A stretch of 64,000 bases of DNA from Thiodiazotropha sp040506275 (GTDB lineage Bacteria > Pseudomonadota > Gammaproteobacteria > Chromatiales > Chromatiaceae). Shown here piece after piece: positions 23,762 through 31,477 of this stretch. The stretch is taken from positions 131,801-195,800 of the forward strand of contig JBEVXD010000008.1 in NCBI GenBank assembly GCA_040506275.1, written 5' to 3'. A program made the position numbers and the translations under genes. Within the stretch, counting starts at the first letter, position 1. Every line of letters begins with the position of its first letter. The notes beneath the pieces were generated by a model. It ran no database searches and was not told where the DNA came from. It worked only from the letters and a program-made list of their open reading frames with translations.

Positions 23762-24460
23762 ATGAAGTGGAATCGAATAGGAATTGGAAAGCGACTGATT
23801 ATTTCAGGGAAATATAGGAAGGCAAAAAAAATGCTGCGTCCCATAGCTGAAAATGGAAATGCTGATGCACAATACATGCTTGGTTACCTATATTATGGTG
23901 GTGATTCTGAAACAAACAGTAAAGATGCAAAATATTGGTTAACTAAAGCAGCAAAACAAGGGCATCCTGATGCTCTAGCTGAAATTGCTGCAACCGATTT
24001 TAAATTTGGTGGGTGGTCAACAACACCAGAAACCCCAAGGGGGATCAAACAGTTAGAAAAGGCCGCAAAAAAAGGGTCAGCTGATGCTCAGCGAAATTTG
24101 GCATGTACTTATGCTGTTGGTGAGGCTGTCAATACAGATTTAGAAAAGGCAGCATATTGGTATACAAAAGCAGCAAAGCAAGGGCATGCTGAGGCACAAA
24201 ATGACATTGCTGGCATGTGGCTAGATGGTGAGGCAGGATCAATTGATTTAGAGCAAGCAATTTACTGGTATAAAAAATGTGCAGCCTTAGACAAGAATGT
24301 CCCTTATGCCCAATGGGCGGCAGAGGCATTGTCTAATATTTATGGTGGTAAATTCTATGATTCTCACAACGACAAATCAAAAGAAAAGCACTGGAAATCA
24401 AGAGCTAAATATCTATCAAAGATTAAATTTAGGGCGTATCCAGATTGGTTTTATGAATGA
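23762..24460 (+). CDS. Cassette-encoded Sel1-repeat protein
   Basis: Protein of 232 residues made of about five Sel1-like (TPR-related) repeats. The consensus A-x-x-Y-W-x-x-K-A-A-K-Q-G-x-x-x-A appears at about 58-74 and 131-147, with variants between. Sel1 repeats are protein-protein interaction scaffolds, often in secreted or regulatory proteins. This one has no signal peptide, so a cytoplasmic partner is likely. It is AT-rich compared with the flanking chromosome. The whole gene fits between attC sites 2 and 3. Confidence 0.8.
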   Translation: MKWNRIGIGKRLIISGKYRKAKKMLRPIAENGNADAQYMLGYLYYGGDSETNSKDAKYWLTKAAKQGHPDALAEIAATDFKFGGWSTTPETPRGIKQLEKAAKKGSADAQRNLACTYAVGEAVNTDLEKAAYWYTKAAKQGHAEAQNDIAGMWLDGEAGSIDLEQAIYWYKKCAALDKNVPYAQWAAEALSNIYGGKFYDSHNDKSKEKHWKSRAKYLSKIKFRAYPDWFYE

Positions 24461-24465
24461 GAAAT

Positions 24466-24538
24466 CACATAACAAAGCCATGCACCTGACGTTCCAGTCG
24501 CTAGAAACTTCCGCTCGGGTGATGGCAGGCGTTATGTG
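24466..24538 (+). repeat. attC site 3, array 1
   Basis: CACATAACAAAGCCATGCACCTG.. to ..GCAGGCGTTATGTG. 73 bases with complementary ends of 8 bases. Confidence 0.9.
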
Positions 24539-24552
24539 TCATAGAGGAAAGA

Positions 24553-24810
24553 ATGGATATATTAATAGCTAAAAAATATATCGAAGCGCTAGCTTGGCTC
24601 GAAGTACCGTGCGGCCGATTGGATACACTTCTTCTGGAATTAGAAGAGAACGAAAGAGAAAAATTTAAGAATGCACTAGGAAATATATTGAGAGGGCATT
24701 TCGAAATGCTCATGCCAATTATCAATAAGTACCCAGAGCTAGACCCAGATGGTGATGGTGAAGTGTTTTATAATGAAATGCGAAGTAAATATTTACCGAA
24801 TAACACATAA
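24553..24810 (+). CDS. Cassette-encoded small acidic protein
   Basis: Protein of 85 residues, not recognised. Mostly helical and acidic, with E-L-E-E-N-E-R-E-K-F-K (about 29-39) and D-P-D-G-D-G-E-V-F (about 64-72). The latter resembles an EF-hand-like calcium loop (D-x-D-G-D-G-E) but no paired helix motif is certain. AGAGGAAAG precedes the ATG. The stop codon overlaps the attC that follows. Confidence 0.6.
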   Translation: MDILIAKKYIEALAWLEVPCGRLDTLLLELEENEREKFKNALGNILRGHFEMLMPIINKYPELDPDGDGEVFYNEMRSKYLPNNT

Positions 24811-24872
24811 CCAGGCAATTTCACTCGGATGCCTCGCTATAGCTCGGCTCCGGTGAATTGCGACGTTATGTG
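24804..24872 (+). repeat. attC site 4, array 1
   Basis: CACATAACCAGGC.. to ..GCGACGTTATGTG, 69 bases. It matches the 5' end of the cassette it closes (GTTATGTG at 24531). Confidence 0.9.
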
Positions 24873-24882
24873 TGACAGATGA

Positions 24883-25221
24883 ATGGATGCAGCGAAACAA
24901 ACATTACGTTGGGTTTTATTTATTGGCTGTATCGTTTTTGGCCTTTTAACCTTAAACAGTGCATTTGCTGCTTGGTGGATATCGTGGGGGCCGCCTAATG
25001 ATTACCCTATGGCCTGGGAGCAAGAAGCAGTTAGGCGGTTGGGTATATCAATCTCTATGCTATTAACAGGAGTAATGGCATTCATAGCACTAAAGCCAAA
25101 ATTCAGCTTTAAAAAATCAAAATTTAAATACGTTTTGGCGTTAATAACAATCAGTGCTCTGGCCTACCCAACTTTCAGGGCATTCATACACGAAGATGCA
25201 TGTCTAGATAGGGGGGGATGA
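24883..25221 (+). CDS. Cassette-encoded three-helix membrane protein
   Basis: Protein of 112 residues, not recognised. Hydrophobic helices at about 10-32, 55-72 and 82-98 are separated by a short loop with W-W-I-S-W-G-P-P and a basic cytoplasmic stretch (K-F-S-F-K-K-S-K-F-K). The cassette begins GTTATGTGTGAC, but the expected complementary end GTCACACATAAC is not found downstream, so its own attC is lost or replaced by the short element at 25269-25311. Confidence 0.55.
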   Translation: MDAAKQTLRWVLFIGCIVFGLLTLNSAFAAWWISWGPPNDYPMAWEQEAVRRLGISISMLLTGVMAFIALKPKFSFKKSKFKYVLALITISALAYPTFRAFIHEDACLDRGG

Positions 25222-25268
25222 TGGAAAAAGGAATTTTTTTCTTGTGAATATAAATGATCGCATAAAAA

Positions 25269-25311
25269 TGTATAACGAGACACGGGATCTCGTTAATAAA
25301 GCTGTTATATT
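25269..25311. repeat. Short attC-like element / terminator hairpin
   Basis: TGTATAAC and GTTATA form the outer pair. Inside lies the perfect stem TAACGAGA-cacggga-TCTCGTTA (25273-25295). It coincides with the left boundary of the next cassette and would also terminate the minus-strand cupin gene. At about 43 bases it is shorter than usual attC sites, so it may be a deleted one. Confidence 0.4.
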
Positions 25312-25973
25312 TACAAATGTCCGGTCTTCACATAAATCAACGCGCCATCGTCTTTCGTAAATGGGCAGTGCTTGCTCAGGTGCGGGCTGCGTATCCATGA
25401 GCCTTTAGGGTAGGAACCATGCTCATCATGAAAGGTGCCTTCTAGCACTAATATTTCCTCTCCGCCCCAATGCTGATGGCTTTTAAATTGCGTGTGCGGT
25501 GCCCATTTCACCAATGCTACGTGTTCACTTTCAAACTCATGCAGCGGCATGACGGTTAGGCCTTCAACCAGTCCTTTCCGCCAAGGTTGAGTTTGGATGT
25601 GAATCATCTTTTGCTCTGTATCGGCTTTGCTAAATTGTTGTAATTTAACAAAAATAGTTGCGCCTTCTTTGCCTATTTTAGGCGTGTGTGACGTGCCAAT
25701 TGGGTTACGAACATAACTGCCTTTTTTATAGGACTGATGCTCATCCGAAAAAACACCTTCGAGAACAAGAAACTCTTCACCACCAGTGTGAGAATGCGGT
25801 GAGAATTCACTAAAAGGCTCGAAACGAACAATGGTAGTAGCTCGTTCTAGTTCCTCGTCGACTAAGTCGAGCTTCATTCGCTTGACGCCTGGCATAGGTG
25901 AATCAACCCAACGATAGTCGTCAGGTCGAATCACGATACGCTGTTGAAAGTCTGCATTGATTAGCGTTGTCAT
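25311..25973 (-). CDS. Tandem ChrR-like cupin protein
   Basis: Soluble protein of 220 residues with two similar cupin domains (about 45-110 and 155-218). Both carry the ChrR-type metal motif H-x-H/H-x-G-G-E-E-x-L-V-L-E-G-x-F-x-D-E-H and a later S-H-T or K-H-C ligand. ChrR cupins bind zinc and respond to singlet oxygen or organic peroxide. Here there is no anti-sigma domain, so an enzyme or sensor is possible. It is the second gene of a minus-strand pair with an SDR, 26 bases apart, within a predicted cassette whose left end overlaps this gene's stop codon. Confidence 0.8.
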   Translation of the reverse strand: MTTLINADFQQRIVIRPDDYRWVDSPMPGVKRMKLDLVDEELERATTIVRFEPFSEFSPHSHTGGEEFLVLEGVFSDEHQSYKKGSYVRNPIGTSHTPKIGKEGATIFVKLQQFSKADTEQKMIHIQTQPWRKGLVEGLTVMPLHEFESEHVALVKWAPHTQFKSHQHWGGEEILVLEGTFHDEHGSYPKGSWIRSPHLSKHCPFTKDDGALIYVKTGHL

Positions 25974-25999
25974 ATGGAGAACCGTATTGGTTTAATAGA

Positions 26000-26773
26000 T
26001 TAGTTTCTGCCAGCGATAACACCGCCATCGACATCCCAAATGGCACCCGTTACCCAGCTCGCGTCTTCCTGCAATAAAAACAGGATACTATTTGCTACAT
26101 CTTCCGGCGTACCAATTCTACCAATGGGATGGAAGTCATTAAAGCCAGCTAAAGCATCATCAATTTCAGTGGAATCAATGAAGGCTTCATAGATGGGTGT
26201 TTTTACGACCGCAGGAGAAACTGCATTGACTCTGATGTTGTGATCAGCAAGTTCCATTGCCATGTGCTGTGTCAAGGCATGTAAACCGGCTTTAGCCATT
26301 GAATAAGCAGAAGATGGTGTTGCCTTAATGGCTTGTTTCGCCCACATTGAGCCTATATGTACAATAGAGCCACCACCGTTATTACTCATATTTTGGGCTA
26401 CTACTTGACTAATGAAAAAGGTAGCTCGATTTAACACTGCATAGATATCATAGTCGTCCAATGTATGTTCCAGGAATGGTTTCGGGTTGAAGTAGCCCGC
26501 AGCATTGACAAGATATTTGATGTGTCGCTCTTCAGCACTAAGTGCTTGAAGCACTTTATCCACATCCTGTTGCTTGTAGAGATTAGCTTGCAATGTTTCT
26601 ACGAGCACATCATTTGTAGATATTGAATCAAGCTCTGTTTTGGCACCTTCCAACTTGGTAACATTGTTGCCGAGAATGATAGTGCTAATGCCCTGACCAA
26701 CCAATTGTTTCGCAGTTGCGAGCCCCATTCCGCTTGATCCACCGATGATTAAAGCGATACTAGATGTGCTCAT
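26000..26773 (-). CDS. Short-chain dehydrogenase/reductase (SDR)
   Basis: NAD(P)-dependent oxidoreductase of 257 residues, classical SDR. The nucleotide loop G-G-S-S-G-M-G-L-A (about 8-16) and N-A-A-G motif (about 89-92) are followed by catalytic Ser (H-I-G-S-M-W), Y-S-M-A-K (Tyr and Lys) and the C-terminal V-T-G-A-I-W-D-V-D-G-G. The substrate is unknown. It is the first gene of a two-gene operon with the cupin and is divergent from an HxlR regulator, a common arrangement for aldehyde- or quinone-responsive reductases. GGAG stands before the start codon. Confidence 0.88.
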   Translation of the reverse strand: MSTSSIALIIGGSSGMGLATAKQLVGQGISTIILGNNVTKLEGAKTELDSISTNDVLVETLQANLYKQQDVDKVLQALSAEERHIKYLVNAAGYFNPKPFLEHTLDDYDIYAVLNRATFFISQVVAQNMSNNGGGSIVHIGSMWAKQAIKATPSSAYSMAKAGLHALTQHMAMELADHNIRVNAVSPAVVKTPIYEAFIDSTEIDDALAGFNDFHPIGRIGTPEDVANSILFLLQEDASWVTGAIWDVDGGVIAGRN

Positions 26774-26830
26774 TATTTTTCTCCTAAATATGTTAGTGTT
26801 GGAGAAAATTTATCGCATAACTCTTAGCGT

Positions 26831-26866
26831 AAAAAGTAGGTACATATTGGTAAGGTAGGTACTTTT
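26831..26866. promoter_or_regulatory. Predicted HxlR operator between the divergent genes
   Basis: AAAAGTAGGTAC and GTAGGTACTTTT are 12-base arms that are direct repeats of GTAGGTAC and inverted repeats of AAAAGTA/TACTTTT, 11 bases apart. A further GGTAC follows at 26868. The site lies 12-48 bases before the HxlR start and facing the SDR start, as expected for an autoregulated redox switch. Confidence 0.6.
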
Positions 26867-26878
26867 CGGTACATCTTA

Positions 26879-27214
26879 ATGAAAACGAAAGAAAAGATTT
26901 TTTCAAGAAAAACAGCTCCGGCTAAAAGCGCGCAGATGGTTGAGACGATCTATGGTTGCAAATGGTCTCTCACTGTTTACCAATTACTTGCTAACGGAAT
27001 TAACCGCCCAGGTGAAATGGTTCGCAGTGTTGAAGGTTTGACGACAAAAGTTCTCAATCAATGTTTAAGGAGAAATAGAGAGTTCGGTATTTTAGAGCGC
27101 ATTTCTTACAATGAAGTTCCGCCAAGGGTAGAGTACAAGGTGACTGAATTTGGTACAAAATTTATGAGAATACTTGATGAGCTTGAAAATCTGCAACGAG
27201 AAATTGAAAAGTAA
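26879..27214 (+). CDS. HxlR-family transcriptional regulator
   Basis: Winged-helix regulator of 111 residues. Y-G-C-K-W-S-L-T-V-Y-Q-L-L (about 25-37) holds the conserved Cys that in HypR, YodB and QorR senses quinones, aldehydes or hypochlorite. The wing and recognition helix follow (L-T-T-K-V-L-N-Q-C-L-R, Y-N-E-V-P-P-R-V-E-Y). It is divergent from the SDR-cupin pair, which it most likely represses. Its stop codon lies in GTAAATATAAC, the predicted right end of a three-gene cassette. Confidence 0.88.
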   Translation: MKTKEKIFSRKTAPAKSAQMVETIYGCKWSLTVYQLLANGINRPGEMVRSVEGLTTKVLNQCLRRNREFGILERISYNEVPPRVEYKVTEFGTKFMRILDELENLQREIEK

Positions 27215-27262
27215 ATATAACAAGCATTACAGCGGACAATGCCGCTGAATGCAGCGTTGAAG
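27215..27262 (+). repeat. Short attC-like site closing the three-gene cassette
   Basis: ATATAACAAGC, stem GCATT/AATGC, stem CAGCGG/CCGCTG with one unpaired A between them, then GCAGCGTTGAAG. This is the R''-L''-L'-R' order of an attC with an extrahelical base, but only 48 bases long. The preceding cassette starts at 25304 with GTTATATTTAC, the exact complement of GTAAATATAAC at 27211-27221. Confidence 0.6.
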
Positions 27263-27392
27263 CTGTAGAAAAACCTCTATGAAACTCAAGCTTCGCGCCC
27301 TACTTGAAAGTAATTGCACTTATCAATGATAGGGACTCTAGGATTCATGTAGGATCGCAAAGATCAGCAACCTTGTATGGAGATAGTGTACT

Positions 27393-27674
27393 ATGAAACT
27401 AATGATTGTCGGAAGTTGGAGTAGAACCACCCTGCAGGAGATCGGCTCCAGATTTGCCAAAGGCGAGCATGCAGTCCCCCCGAGTCCTTGCCTCGTCATT
27501 ACCCGTTGGCACGATCCTTCATCGAAGCTGTTCTGGTTGGTGGTCGACACCCCTGATTCGACATTAATTCAAGAATGGATGTCCCGCTGGACTGACATTG
27601 TTGATTGGGAAACTTACACAGTCATCGATGATGGAGAAGTTAGAGATATGCTTGGGAAGTTACTTGGCCCATGA
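27393..27674 (+). CDS. DUF3303-like small protein
   Basis: Protein of 93 residues. The plan M-K-L-M-I-V-G-S-W.., W-L-V-V-D-T-P-D (residues about 47-54) and L-I-Q-E-W-M-S-R-W-T-D-I-V-D-W-E-T-Y matches DUF3303-type small alpha-beta proteins (dimeric ferredoxin-like fold, function unknown). It lies between an attC-like site (27215-27262) and a decayed attC (27702-27760), so it is probably an old cassette gene. There is no clear ribosome site except GGAG at 27379. Confidence 0.65.
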   Translation: MKLMIVGSWSRTTLQEIGSRFAKGEHAVPPSPCLVITRWHDPSSKLFWLVVDTPDSTLIQEWMSRWTDIVDWETYTVIDDGEVRDMLGKLLGP

Positions 27675-27701
27675 TATTTATCTAACTTGAACGCCGATAA
27701 A

Positions 27702-27760
27702 CATAGCAAGTACATGCAGCTGGACGTTTCACTCGCGCCCATGTACTGAGACATTAGTCT
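27702..27760 (+). repeat. Decayed attC site
   Basis: CATAGCAAGTACATG.. and ..CATGTACTGAGACATTAG pair over AGTACATG/CATGTACT. The centre GGACGTTTCACTCGCGCCC resembles the GGACGCTCG..CTCGCGCCC centre of attC sites in array 2. Changing one base in each end (TAGCAAG to TAACAAG, CATTAG to CGTTAG) restores both core boxes, so it reads as a mutated, likely inactive attC. Confidence 0.6.
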
Positions 27761-27777
27761 ACAAAGAGCAACTAAAA

Positions 27778-28401
27778 GTGGATATAAGCCTTTACTCAAT
27801 ATTTCTCGTCACTACGGTGATGCTCATTTTGGTCCCCGGGCCGGCTGCTATCACAGTGGCCGCACAGGGGGCTTCGCATAAATCACAGCAAGCATTCTTT
27901 GGAGTTCTTGGAGTGGCAAGTGCCGATGTGCTCTTTTTCGCTTTGTCGGCTACTGGCATCGCTTCACTAATACTTGCTTCCAACCTATTGTTCTCAATCA
28001 TAAAGTGGTTCGGTGTAGCATATTTGCTCTATCTGGGCATCTCAGCACTATTCAGTAAGTCAGGAGTAATCAAGCTCACTGCCGAAAGAAAAGAAAGCAG
28101 TCTAAAAAAACTCTTTTCACAAGGGCTAGTGGTTCAGCTAGCAAATCCAAAAGCACTCATGTACTTCACTGCGTTACTCCCACAATTCATTGATCCATCT
28201 GAGCCTGTACTGTTTCAAATGTTACTCATGGGTGCTTCATGCTTACTGGCAGATATTGTTGTGTACAGTGTGTTTAGTCGGTTAGGCGAGCGAATTGCCA
28301 AGCAACAACTTAAGTCATGGGTCACAACACTAATCAATAAAGCGGCAGGGATCACGCTGATATCAACTGGTATAAGAATGGCTTCATTGGAATATGAGTG
28401 A
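27778..28401 (+). CDS. LysE/RhtB-family exporter
   Basis: Inner-membrane protein of 207 residues with about six helices. The N-terminal V-P-G-P-A (about 20-24) signature and G-V-A-Y-L-L-Y-L-G near 80 are typical of LysE/RhtB amino-acid exporters. Q-L-A-N-P-K-A is the conserved middle loop. It uses a GTG start at 27778, 18 bases after the decayed attC, so it may once have been a cassette gene. No attC is visible after it. The substrate (basic amino acid, homoserine or threonine) is unknown. Confidence 0.88.
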   Translation: MDISLYSIFLVTTVMLILVPGPAAITVAAQGASHKSQQAFFGVLGVASADVLFFALSATGIASLILASNLLFSIIKWFGVAYLLYLGISALFSKSGVIKLTAERKESSLKKLFSQGLVVQLANPKALMYFTALLPQFIDPSEPVLFQMLLMGASCLLADIVVYSVFSRLGERIAKQQLKSWVTTLINKAAGITLISTGIRMASLEYE

Positions 28402-28470
28402 CTATTAAGGAGATCCTAAAAAATCTGTCCTCGAACAGACCTGTGTGTATTTTATGGATCTTAAAATAAA

Positions 28471-28644
28471 ATGAGACGGCTAATAGGATTAACAGTACTT
28501 ATATTAATACTAGGGATATATTTCTGGTGGTTTGGTCAAACACTTGTTTGTGCACAGACTGTGTGTCTAGGTTTATTTAATTTTATTGTTCAGTACATTA
28601 AGCTGAGAGATCAATATCAACTGGATATGCGAGGGCATATATAA
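28471..28644 (+). CDS. Possible small membrane protein
   Basis: A 57-codon frame from ATG 28471 to TAA 28644. Residues 4-21 form a strongly hydrophobic helix (L-I-L-I-L-G-I-Y-F-W-W-F) and a second weak one lies at 32-42, with Cys at 27 and 32 and a polar C-terminus. No good ribosome site precedes it, but a terminator-like hairpin directly follows, which supports a short transcript. Not recognised. The remaining gap (28668-28842) holds nothing I can name. Confidence 0.35.
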   Translation: MRRLIGLTVLILILGIYFWWFGQTLVCAQTVCLGLFNFIVQYIKLRDQYQLDMRGHI

Positions 28645-28646
28645 AA

Positions 28647-28667
28647 AAAGAGGATATTGGCCTCTTT
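28647..28667 (+). terminator. Hairpin after the small membrane protein frame
   Basis: AAAGAGG-atattgg-CCTCTTT, a 7-bp stem preceded by A-rich and ended by T-rich bases, so it could act in both directions. Confidence 0.55.
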
Positions 28668-28842
28668 GTTCTATCTAGTCAGTTACGTGGTGATGGAATA
28701 GTTATAGCCATGATTGTCATCTTTAGAAAAAATAATCATCTTATCCATACGCTGAGGCACTGTTAACACAGTGAGCAGAAGGAAACGGACTGATCGATAT
28801 ACGCCCTTCTATGGATGATGCGATAAAAATAGAAACGATTTC

Positions 28843-29265
28843 TTAAACCAGTTTGGTGTAGAAGGTACGTGTAAAACCAGGAAGGTAATCTGCTATCTCA
28901 GCATAGATTTTGAAACCGTGCTTTTCATAAAATGGCGTCGATCTGGGATTCATGCTATCCAAGCGGATCTCACTGCAATCCATCTCTCTTGCCTGGCTGA
29001 TAATACGCTGCAGAATATTACTTCCATACCCTTGGCCGCGGAGCGAAGTCTCGACCCATAGATTGTTGAGGTGGAAATGACCCAGAATCTCATGCCCGGA
29101 TGCACCCCCAACTACGCCACCAGAAGCGTCTTTGAGCAACACCGCTACTGATTTCAGGTTCACCCCCCCGATAGCCTGAATGCCAAATTGTCTCAAGCCA
29201 TCGAGAATAGGTTCGATCTCCTCCCTGCTCGGTTCCCATATAGTGGTTAGTTGATGATCCTTCAT
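28843..29265 (-). CDS. GNAT-family N-acetyltransferase
   Basis: Protein of 140 residues. The acetyl-CoA binding motif A is L-R-G-Q-G-Y-G-S-N-I-L (about 79-89), followed by I-R-L-D-S-M-N-P-R-S-T-P-F-Y-E-K-H-G-F (motif B, about 100-118). The N-terminal half provides the acceptor site. The target (small molecule or protein) cannot be read. It ends close to the next minus-strand gene but is separately started. Confidence 0.85.
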   Translation of the reverse strand: MKDHQLTTIWEPSREEIEPILDGLRQFGIQAIGGVNLKSVAVLLKDASGGVVGGASGHEILGHFHLNNLWVETSLRGQGYGSNILQRIISQAREMDCSEIRLDSMNPRSTPFYEKHGFKIYAEIADYLPGFTRTFYTKLV

Positions 29266-29285
29266 CAGAGGCTCTGAAAATAGGT

Positions 29286-30011
29286 TTAGAAAGGGATAAA
29301 ATTACGCATGCCGTTCATCACCGGGCTAACGGTATGGGACATGTCACCAACATCCCGGGTCATCACACCAACGTTACGGTTGAGATGCCCCATATTGCCA
29401 TTCATACCCTTCACTTCGCTGGTCATGGTCTTCATATTGCCATTCAGATCAGAGATATTATTGTTCATGTTGGTTACACCAACAGACATATTGGAGGTGT
29501 CCTGACCAATGGCGGCGATACTGCCTTGGATTTTATGCATATCGGCGGACATGCTGGTCATTGAGCTCTCCATGACATGTACTACATAGAACAGATAGAT
29601 CAGTGCAGCTACCGCAATGAGTGTGCCGGGCAGGGAGAAGAGCTTAATCCGCTGGATCTTATAGGTCTGCTCCTTCTCAATTGCTTCCAATCTTTCCTGC
29701 AGTAGTTTTTCCCGCTCTTCTGCCTCTTCATGGGTTTGTTCGAAGGCATGGGTCAGACGATCGCTGAACTCCTCGATGATCTTCTCGTGGTGGTCTTCGC
29801 GAATCTGGTTATCTTTATGGATCTTGTCAAAGACTGACTGCAAACCTTGCATCAGCCCAGGGAGTATTTTGTTGTCAGAGGATGGTTTCTCTGATTGGCT
29901 TTTCTGCGTGGTTGATTTACTCGTAGCGCCCTTCTTTCGGGTATTTGCGCTGCTTGAGGCGGTGCCGGCTTTTGCTGGTGCCGCTTTCTTCTTAGTGGTT
30001 TTAGTGGCCAT
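29286..30011 (-). CDS. Coiled-coil single-pass membrane protein
   Basis: About 241 residues, not recognised. Residues 1-50 are basic and low-complexity (repeats of K-K, A-P-A-K, S-T). Residues 55-120 form an acidic coiled coil. One transmembrane helix lies at about 125-148. The C-terminal part repeats G-N/D-M-x-x-x-N/M every 7-11 residues (N-M-N-N-N-I-S-D-L-N-G-N-M..), a heptad-like helical stalk. The plan recalls MCP-like stalks or tethering proteins. I use ATG 30011; an ATG 15 bases upstream is equally possible. Confidence 0.7.
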   Translation of the reverse strand: MATKTTKKKAAPAKAGTASSSANTRKKGATSKSTTQKSQSEKPSSDNKILPGLMQGLQSVFDKIHKDNQIREDHHEKIIEEFSDRLTHAFEQTHEEAEEREKLLQERLEAIEKEQTYKIQRIKLFSLPGTLIAVAALIYLFYVVHVMESSMTSMSADMHKIQGSIAAIGQDTSNMSVGVTNMNNNISDLNGNMKTMTSEVKGMNGNMGHLNRNVGVMTRDVGDMSHTVSPVMNGMRNFIPF

Positions 30012-30149
30012 GATCAAACTGCTCATTCGGAAATAGAGGGAGGTTTGATTAGTTTATTATAAAACACTTATTCACTAATAGGATTTTGTTCACGTTTTTA
30101 AACATTGTAGAGATCCGCTGGCCGGCGGTGCCCGGTTTTGCAGTCAAGC

Positions 30150-31394
30150 CTACTCGGTGAGCAGTCTGTTCAGGGTATTGACGACTTCGGCGCTATCCCA
30201 GTTGATCGCCCGGTTGGCTGAGTAGCGAATCTGACCTTTCCGGTCGATGATGAAGGAGCTGGGAAAACTGAAGACCTGCCAAGCCATTGAAGTTAAACCA
30301 TCCCTGTCCATCAGTACTGGAAAATCCACAGGGATACGCTTAAGAAAGGCGGACATCTCCTCGGGGGTTTCGCGAAAATCGATCGATATAATACGCAGGT
30401 CTTGATCTTCAAAAACCTGATTCAGTCGATTTAAGGAGGGTATCTCCTCGACACAGGGGGGGCACCATGTGGCCCAGAAGTTGAGTAAAACCACCTTACC
30501 GTCAAGATCGTTACTATCGAACTTCTGCCCATCAATGTCTGAGAGGATGAAACCACTGCCTGGTTTTGGTTGTTCGAGCTCAACCAGTGAACGGATAACT
30601 CTGGGGGTGGCTTTATTACCATTTATTGGAAGAGCAGAACCGGGCTTGGGGTGGCTTTCGAATAATTTCGCAAACTGATAAATCTGTTGTGGTATCAGAT
30701 CTGTCGCGCGTTGCTCCTCTTCAGTGGGAGGGGTATCCCCCTCTCCCATGAAAAACCAGTCGCGTACGCCGGGCACCAGATAGAGATAGCTTGCAGAACC
30801 GGTCTGCCAGAGCGTAGAAAGTATCTCATTCATTCGCCATCGGTGACTGCCCAGGGCTGGCTGGAAGATTGCCAGAGGAATATTGGTTGAAGAGAGAATG
30901 GGATCGGGTACAGGGGCTTCTCCGGCAATAGGGGGCGGGCCAAAGAGGTTGGGGTAGAACAGCAGGGCACCGCTCAGTCGTGAGCCTGGCGTCTGCGCCT
31001 GCCACTGATGTACACCGCGTAACAGCGGTAGAGGCATACGATCATAGGAGGCGAGCAGGATACGTTTACTGCTGTGCTTATGGGCTGCATTCAGGACTGC
31101 TTTGACACCGTTGCCATCAAGGGTTCGAATGTTCTCACTCGACCTGGGCATGAAATAGGCCTGCATCAGATCCACACGCCAGACCTCGATTCCAGCATCA
31201 ACGATATTTTGCAGTAGAGCGTCAAATAGGGGACGTTGCTCATCGTGATCAAGCAGCCATATCATCAGCAGGTCACCATCTGCCGGGCTGACCTGAATGG
31301 AAATATCGTTGTCCTCAGAGTCCGTCAGGTTGATTTCATCGGCAGTGGCGGTAAAACTGCATAGAGTGAGGAATATTAAAATCAGGTGTCTCAT
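30150..31394 (-). CDS. Fusion of alpha/beta-hydrolase-like domain and TlpA thioredoxin
   Basis: Periplasmic protein of 414 residues. A signal peptide (1-18, ending T-A-T-A) is followed by a hydrolase-like region of about 240 residues (G-A-L-L-F-Y-P-N, strand-turn patterns of DUF3530 or alpha/beta-hydrolase type, but no clear G-x-S-x-G nucleophile). The C-terminal 150 residues are a TlpA/ResA thioredoxin: L-L-N-F-W-A-T-W-C-P-P-C-V-E-E-I-P with active-site C-x2-C, and the cis-Pro region F-P-S-S-F. The thioredoxin half probably reduces disulfides, for example of apo-cytochrome c. The fusion partner is unusual. Confidence 0.82.
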   Translation of the reverse strand: MRHLILIFLTLCSFTATADEINLTDSEDNDISIQVSPADGDLLMIWLLDHDEQRPLFDALLQNIVDAGIEVWRVDLMQAYFMPRSSENIRTLDGNGVKAVLNAAHKHSSKRILLASYDRMPLPLLRGVHQWQAQTPGSRLSGALLFYPNLFGPPPIAGEAPVPDPILSSTNIPLAIFQPALGSHRWRMNEILSTLWQTGSASYLYLVPGVRDWFFMGEGDTPPTEEEQRATDLIPQQIYQFAKLFESHPKPGSALPINGNKATPRVIRSLVELEQPKPGSGFILSDIDGQKFDSNDLDGKVVLLNFWATWCPPCVEEIPSLNRLNQVFEDQDLRIISIDFRETPEEMSAFLKRIPVDFPVLMDRDGLTSMAWQVFSFPSSFIIDRKGQIRYSANRAINWDSAEVVNTLNRLLTE

Positions 31395-31477
31395 GGGCAG
31401 GATGGTACAGGGTTTATATTATCCAGTGCCACTCTCTTGTAGCGTTAAATAAAAACTTAATTTAAGAGGATGGAGTA

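Larger units (their letters stand above)
22479..27760 (+). mobile_element. Integron cassette array without integrase (CALIN)
   Basis: Four clear attC sites (22922-23059, 23664-23753, 24466-24538, 24804-24872) separate single-gene cassettes all read on the plus strand. Each cassette begins with GTTRRRY-like bases and ends with their complement: GTTAGCAC/GTGCTAAC, GTTATGTG/CACATAAC three times. Further right are a short attC-like element (25269-25311), a three-gene cassette bounded by GTTATATTTAC and GTAAATATAAC, and a decayed attC (27702-27760). No integrase gene is adjacent, which fits the definition of a cluster of attC sites lacking integron-integrase. The second array is 32 kb away. Confidence 0.85.

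Noticed and set aside
27763..28440. LysE gene as an intact cassette
   Set aside because: No attC or complementary end (GACTAAC-type) was found after the gene, so a cassette status is not supported.
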